Shown here: positions 60,259 through 64,000 of the stretch, piece by piece | Layout: each line of letters opens with the position of its first letter | How positions within the stretch are numbered: position 1 is the stretch's first letter | Source of the DNA: Candidatus Saccharimonadota bacterium | GTDB taxonomy: Bacteria; Patescibacteriota; Saccharimonadia; Saccharimonadales; Saccharimonadaceae | DNA: 64,000 nt | Direction of reading: 5' to 3' | Assembly: GCA_030445245.1 (NCBI GenBank) | Contig: JAUCSD010000001.1 | Location: forward strand, 750,671-814,670 | Notes under the pieces: model-generated | What the model was told of the DNA's origin: nothing | What the model saw: only the letters and a program-made list of their open reading frames with translations | Databases searched by the model: none | Position numbers and translations under genes: made by a program

Positions 60259-60709
60259 TATAACCAGAGCGACCAGTCGCCCAATACTTAATTACTTTAC
60301 CATAAGCTCGATCATCCGTCCTCACCTGATCACGGGTGACGAGCATATATTCATCAATTTCTGACGTTTGCAGGACTATCTCTTTGAGACTGCCTGTGAG
60401 AAGTGGCGACTTAAAAATAAACTGATATGTTTCGGCATAGTCACTTCGCCTATCGACAACCGCAACAAATTCTATCTTCTGTGGGTCAATAACAATGCCC
60501 ACCTCCTCGAATGTTTCACGAATCGCGCCCTCTTTTGGTGTTTCGTGAGGATCAATAATACCTCCTGGAAACGTCCAGTATGGCTTATAGTTCGACTTAA
60601 CAATCAATACTTGGCCGATACTGTTTTCGAGTATCATAGTCGAGCTCGATACACGCTTTGGCAATGTTCTTAGCCACCGTTTATTGCTATTTCGCGTCAG
60701 TATTCTCAT
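60224..60709 (-). CDS. NUDIX hydrolase
   Basis: 161 residues. Canonical Nudix box GIIDPHE-x7-RETFEEVGI near residues 50-72. RVSSSTMILENSIGQVLIVKSNYKPYWTFPGG is a usual MutT-like opening. TATACT on the minus strand ends 8 nt before the ATG. The start of the sortase-like gene overlaps its end. Substrate unknown. Confidence 0.92.
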   Translation of the reverse strand: MRILTRNSNKRWLRTLPKRVSSSTMILENSIGQVLIVKSNYKPYWTFPGGIIDPHETPKEGAIRETFEEVGIVIDPQKIEFVAVVDRRSDYAETYQFIFKSPLLTGSLKEIVLQTSEIDEYMLVTRDQVRTDDRAYGKVIKYWATGRSGYIEQTFGEKERA

Positions 60710-60766
60710 CTACTACCAGTATACAAGATGCTTGTGCCTATTTGATAGGTTGAAAGGTAATCCTAT

Positions 60767-62257
60767 TTATTTCGCAAATTCAATTGCTCGAGTTTCACGA
60801 ATAACATTCACTTTGATCGTACCAGGATATTGCATCGTGCTCTCAATCTTTGTCGCAATATCACGAGCCAGTTTAATCGCAGACAGATCATCAACATTCT
60901 TTGGACTAACAATTACACGAATCTCGCGGCCAGCACTAATTGCGTAGGCCTTGTCGATACCCGAGAAGCCCATGGCAATATTTTCAAGATCGCGCATACG
61001 TTCTACGAAGTTCTCAGCGCTAATATTACGAGCACCAGGACGTGCCGCTGAAAGGGCATCACATACTCGTACGATCAATGCCTCTGGAGTAGTGGCATCA
61101 ATATCATCGTGGTGCGCCTCAATAGCATGAACAATTCGTTCATCCATACCATTCTGCCGAGCTAGCTCAGCTCCAATGTGATGATGCTTGCCCTCTACCT
61201 TGTGCGTAACAGCCTTGCCTACATCGTGAAGGAGTGTGGCAATCTTAGTAATGCGTACGTCAGCACCAATTTCGGCAGCAATGAGGCCGGCCATATGTGC
61301 CATTTCGGTACTGTGCATCAAGACGTTCTGCCCATAACTCGTACGGAACTTAAGCTCACCAAGAAGTCTGAGCATCTCTTTTGGAATGCCAGCAACACCC
61401 ACTTCGCGAGCCGCGTCTTCACCAGCACGGATAATATCTTTCTCGATTTGTTTCTCAGCCTTCGCCACCACTTCCTCGATGCGTCCGGGATGGATACGAC
61501 CATCTTTCATCAGCATCTCAAGAGCAATACGAGCCACTTGACGACGGATCGGGTCAAAGCTTGAAAGCACAATCATTCCAGGAGTATCGTCAACCAGAAT
61601 ATCAACACCAGTTGCTCGTTGAAGTGCTTGGATGTTACGACCTTCCTTACCAATAATGCGTCCCTTCATTTCTTCGTCAACCAGCTTAACAGCGGTTACG
61701 GTACGCTCGGCGGTCACTTCACTCGACATGCGCTCCATCGCAGTTACAAGAATAGTTTGCGCTTGCTCTTCAGCATCTTCCATAGCGTCATGCTGCAGCT
61801 TCGTAATAAGACCGACGAGATCTTCTTTGATATCTCGTTCGGTCATTTTCATCAGCTTATCGGCGGCATCGCTCTTTTTTAGCCCTGCGATTTTTTCAAG
61901 TTTCTCTTGTTGCTTTGTACGAATTTCACGAATCTCGGTCTTTAGTTCTTCAACTTCATCCTCTTGGCGTCGCAGCTTCTCAGCACGTTGGTCGATCTGA
62001 TCAAGCTTCGTATCGAGTGTCGTTTCACGATCCGCCAAACGACCTTCTGTTTTCTGCCACTCCTTACGGCGTTCATTCTCAAGATTAAGCGCTTCGTCTT
62101 TTGCCTTTAGGACAATGTCACTAGCCTTAATCTTAGCGCTGGCAATCTCTTTTTCAGCCTTATTCTTGCCATCAAGTATTCGACGTTTTTCGTACACCAC
62201 TGTACCGCCAACACCAAAAACTACCCCAATTATTGCGGCAATAATTCCCTCTATCAT
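60767..62257 (-). CDS. rny: Ribonuclease Y
   Basis: Membrane-anchored endoribonuclease that starts mRNA decay. 496 residues: N-terminal helix MIEGIIAAIIGVVFGVGGTV, long coiled coil (about 25-150), KH domain (GRIIGKEGRNIQALQRATGV), HD domain (HSTEMAHMAGLIAAE, LLHDVGKAV). Start at 62257, after AAAGGA; the frame opens at 62275. All parts are in the normal order and length. Confidence 0.96.
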   Translation of the reverse strand: MIEGIIAAIIGVVFGVGGTVVYEKRRILDGKNKAEKEIASAKIKASDIVLKAKDEALNLENERRKEWQKTEGRLADRETTLDTKLDQIDQRAEKLRRQEDEVEELKTEIREIRTKQQEKLEKIAGLKKSDAADKLMKMTERDIKEDLVGLITKLQHDAMEDAEEQAQTILVTAMERMSSEVTAERTVTAVKLVDEEMKGRIIGKEGRNIQALQRATGVDILVDDTPGMIVLSSFDPIRRQVARIALEMLMKDGRIHPGRIEEVVAKAEKQIEKDIIRAGEDAAREVGVAGIPKEMLRLLGELKFRTSYGQNVLMHSTEMAHMAGLIAAEIGADVRITKIATLLHDVGKAVTHKVEGKHHHIGAELARQNGMDERIVHAIEAHHDDIDATTPEALIVRVCDALSAARPGARNISAENFVERMRDLENIAMGFSGIDKAYAISAGREIRVIVSPKNVDDLSAIKLARDIATKIESTMQYPGTIKVNVIRETRAIEFAK

Positions 62258-62417
62258 AGTTGTTCCTTTCTCCAAGGACTCGTCTTTGCAATAATTTTAT
62301 CGAGCGTGCATTGGTACTAAGCAAATATAAACGAGAGTTGGAAATTTTCAAAAAGTTTCATCAAAAGCCTGAATAGACTTTCTATATTGTAGCGCTTTTT
62401 ACATAATAGGAGCAAGC

Positions 62418-62804
62418 TTATTTACGAGGTTTTGTAATGTGAGCTTCACTGCCATAAAAAGGTAAGACGATCTCCTCGTCAGTACCGGCTGTCAACTTCT
62501 CGATAACTTCAGTCTGCCAATTGTCACCCTTAGCTCCAACAATAGGGATGTTTTCGCTACTAGCAATAGTATTAAGGACTGTGAGGCCAATCCTCAGACC
62601 AGTAAAGCTACCTGGACCCGCAAAAACACCTATGCCTTTAATGTCAGCAAACGTTTTATCGTTCTTTTGCAATTGTTCCTGTAGATATTTTAACAAGCCT
62701 TTAGCTAACTGGCGATCAGCCTGCCACTCGTCATGATAACGTGAGTTCTCGTTAACTAATGTCAACTTACAGAGCGGCGTTGACGTATCAAGCAATAGAA
62801 TCAT
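62418..62804 (-). CDS. tsaB: TsaB, short form
   Basis: Scaffold partner of TsaD in t6A tRNA modification. 128 residues: MILLLDTSTPLCKLTLV, GIGVFAGPGSFTGLRIGL, and GAKGDNWQ. The usual protein is about 220 residues; here the second ASKHA half is missing, leaving just the N-terminal lobe that contacts TsaD. It overlaps tsaE by 4 nt. Confidence 0.85.
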   Translation of the reverse strand: MILLLDTSTPLCKLTLVNENSRYHDEWQADRQLAKGLLKYLQEQLQKNDKTFADIKGIGVFAGPGSFTGLRIGLTVLNTIASSENIPIVGAKGDNWQTEVIEKLTAGTDEEIVLPFYGSEAHITKPRK

Positions 62805-63256
62805 ACAGATCCCTTCAGAAGCGTCTCGCTCTTTTCACCACCGGCGTTGCATTCGATTCGGCGAGTAGCCTCCGCAGGAGATGTAATGTGGATTGTTAAC
62901 CGGTCGGTCGGTAGCACCCCGCTAACAACTTCGGCCCATTCGATAATTGTCACACCAAGAGGATCATTAACCGTTTCACTCAGTTCATCCGCCATAATAC
63001 CGGCATCATGCAAGCGATAAAAGTCATAGTGCGACAGACGGAGGCCAGATGGCGCGTCATACACGCGACTAATCGTAAAGCTTGGACTTTGAACATCCTC
63101 GTCGATATCAAGTCCGGCGGCAATACCTTTAGTGAGAGTCGTTTTGCCAGCACCTACGTCACCAACGAGTTCAATTACTTCGCCGCCTAGCAATAGACTG
63201 CCTAGCCGTGCGCCGAATGCTTTCATCTCCGTCTCGTTATGTACCTCTACGATCAT
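62801..63256 (-). CDS. tsaE: TsaE ATPase of tRNA t6A synthesis
   Basis: 151 residues. Walker A GDVGAGKTTLTKG, SPSFTISRVYD, HYDFYRL, and IIEWAE, all standard TsaE marks. TATAAT on the minus strand ends 8 nt before the ATG at 63256; a GTG at 63262 is less likely. Works with TsaB and TsaD; tsaD is not in this window. Confidence 0.95.
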   Translation of the reverse strand: MIVEVHNETEMKAFGARLGSLLLGGEVIELVGDVGAGKTTLTKGIAAGLDIDEDVQSPSFTISRVYDAPSGLRLSHYDFYRLHDAGIMADELSETVNDPLGVTIIEWAEVVSGVLPTDRLTIHITSPAEATRRIECNAGGEKSETLLKGSV

Positions 63257-63339
63257 TATCACGTATTATACCACTACGCCACGGGGTGAGAAAGTGTAGC
63301 ACTTTCAGAGCATCTCACGTACAATAGAGCTTAAGCACT

Positions 63340-64000
63340 ATGCGTATTTCAGATGTTACGATTGAACAACTGCTCGAAGGCGCTGGCGTAGCGACGAAGG
63401 AGCAGATTGACGTCTTAAAAGAGGAGGCGGTTCGTTCAAGACGACCCCTGCAAGCGCTTGTCATTCAAAATGAACTTATCACCGAGAAAGACCTCGTTAA
63501 AGCATACGCTGAGTATGCGCAAATTCCTTTCGTTGAAATAGAACCAAAAGACATAATCGAAGATGTTCTTAATAAAATACCCGAACGTATTGCCCGGCAG
63601 TACAACGCAGTACTCTTTAAGATCAGCGATGACGGCGTCATGCATCTTGCCATGGACGACCCCGATGATGTCCAGGCAGTTAATTTCATCCAAAAACAAA
63701 TTGGTGAAAATATCAAATTATATATTGCGACACGTAGCAATATCTTAAACTGTCTTGAGAATTATCGTGGCGACGTTAACCAAGAGCTTAACCAGGTTAT
63801 CGATGTCCAACGTGAAGATAATGGTGAAGCACAAGTTATAAGTGAAACGGATGTCTCTGAAGACTCCCCAATCGCCCAAACCGTTAATCTCTTACTCGAG
63901 TATGCAATCCGCTCAAGTGCCAGCGATGTTCACATTGAACCACGGGAAGACTATGTGCAAGTGCGCTATCGTATCGATGGTGTACTCAAAGAAGTAAACC
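63340..64000 (+). CDS. pilB: Type IV pilus assembly ATPase PilB/GspE (partial, N-terminal part)
   Basis: The frame opens at ATG 63340 and runs off the right edge (220 codons seen). The N-terminal T2SSE_N domain is visible: EQIDVLKEEAVRSRRPLQALVIQNELITEKDLVKAYAEYAQIPFV in pieces over residues 18-65, then AIRSSASDVHIEPREDYVQVRYRIDG, the start of the ATPase core. TACAAT ends 14 nt before the ATG. Powers extension of the pili whose subunits may be those at 5586-9757. Confidence 0.93.
   Translation, partial: MRISDVTIEQLLEGAGVATKEQIDVLKEEAVRSRRPLQALVIQNELITEKDLVKAYAEYAQIPFVEIEPKDIIEDVLNKIPERIARQYNAVLFKISDDGVMHLAMDDPDDVQAVNFIQKQIGENIKLYIATRSNILNCLENYRGDVNQELNQVIDVQREDNGEAQVISETDVSEDSPIAQTVNLLLEYAIRSSASDVHIEPREDYVQVRYRIDGVLKEVN

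Overview
The window most resembles a chromosome segment from a Candidatus Saccharibacteria (TM7) or closely related Patescibacteria genome. This rests on gene content, not on a 16S gene. Supporting features are type IV pilin genes plus a PilB ATPase, a Clp ATPase with N-terminal membrane segments, a murT-gatD pair, an HTH-MurA fusion, a sortase-like protein, many small NUDIX hydrolases, and few biosynthetic genes. UGA works as a normal stop. Base composition is moderate, with two islands of about 60 % G+C.

Layout. 1-4.4 kb: a partial DUF1028 gene, prs, tRNA-Lys, a large membrane protein, tRNA-Arg, and a high-GC laccase-fold gene. 4.5-9.8 kb: murB and a five-gene pilin cluster, including a pilin with three tail-fibre-like repeats. 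9.8-15.7 kb: glyA, HTH-murA, tRNA-His, a NUDIX gene, a small conserved-looking ORF, tRNA-Gly and purF. 15.8-27.3 kb: tRNA-Arg followed by an array of mostly single-gene units (ATPase, NUDIX x3, TauE, hydrolase, YqeY-like, Sir2-like, cupin, reductase, HD protein, small membrane proteins, GH13 enzyme). These units are separated by a 28-bp interspersed repeat not explained by any annotated feature. 27.4-37.5 kb: a methyltransferase, a VanZ / D,D-carboxypeptidase / two-component cluster around a 51-bp palindrome, then envelope and redox genes and a candidate small RNA. 37.5-46.9 kb: membrane Clp, murT-gatD, a high-GC insertion with terminal inverted repeats, a NUDIX gene, a peroxiredoxin, an OpgC-like protein, GT39 and tRNA-Pro. 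47-50.3 kb: a Zn/Mn ABC transporter with a Fur-family regulator and palindromic operators. 50.5-56.6 kb: an exopolysaccharide-like cluster (two deacetylases, a TIM-barrel-like protein, GT2). 56.9-64 kb: guaBA, a sortase-like protein lacking its catalytic His, NUDIX, rny, tsaB, tsaE and the start of pilB.

How genes work together. Several units serve the cell wall and surface: MurA, MurB, MurT-GatD, D,D-carboxypeptidase, PAP2, the deacetylases, sortase and pili. prs and guaBA serve nucleotide supply; purF stands without other pur genes.

Two window-wide signals matter most. Many genes have a -10 hexamer ending about 6 nt before the ATG, which points to widespread leaderless transcription. The 13.4-25.4 kb region behaves like a cassette array built from conserved terminator-promoter modules and the 28-bp repeat.
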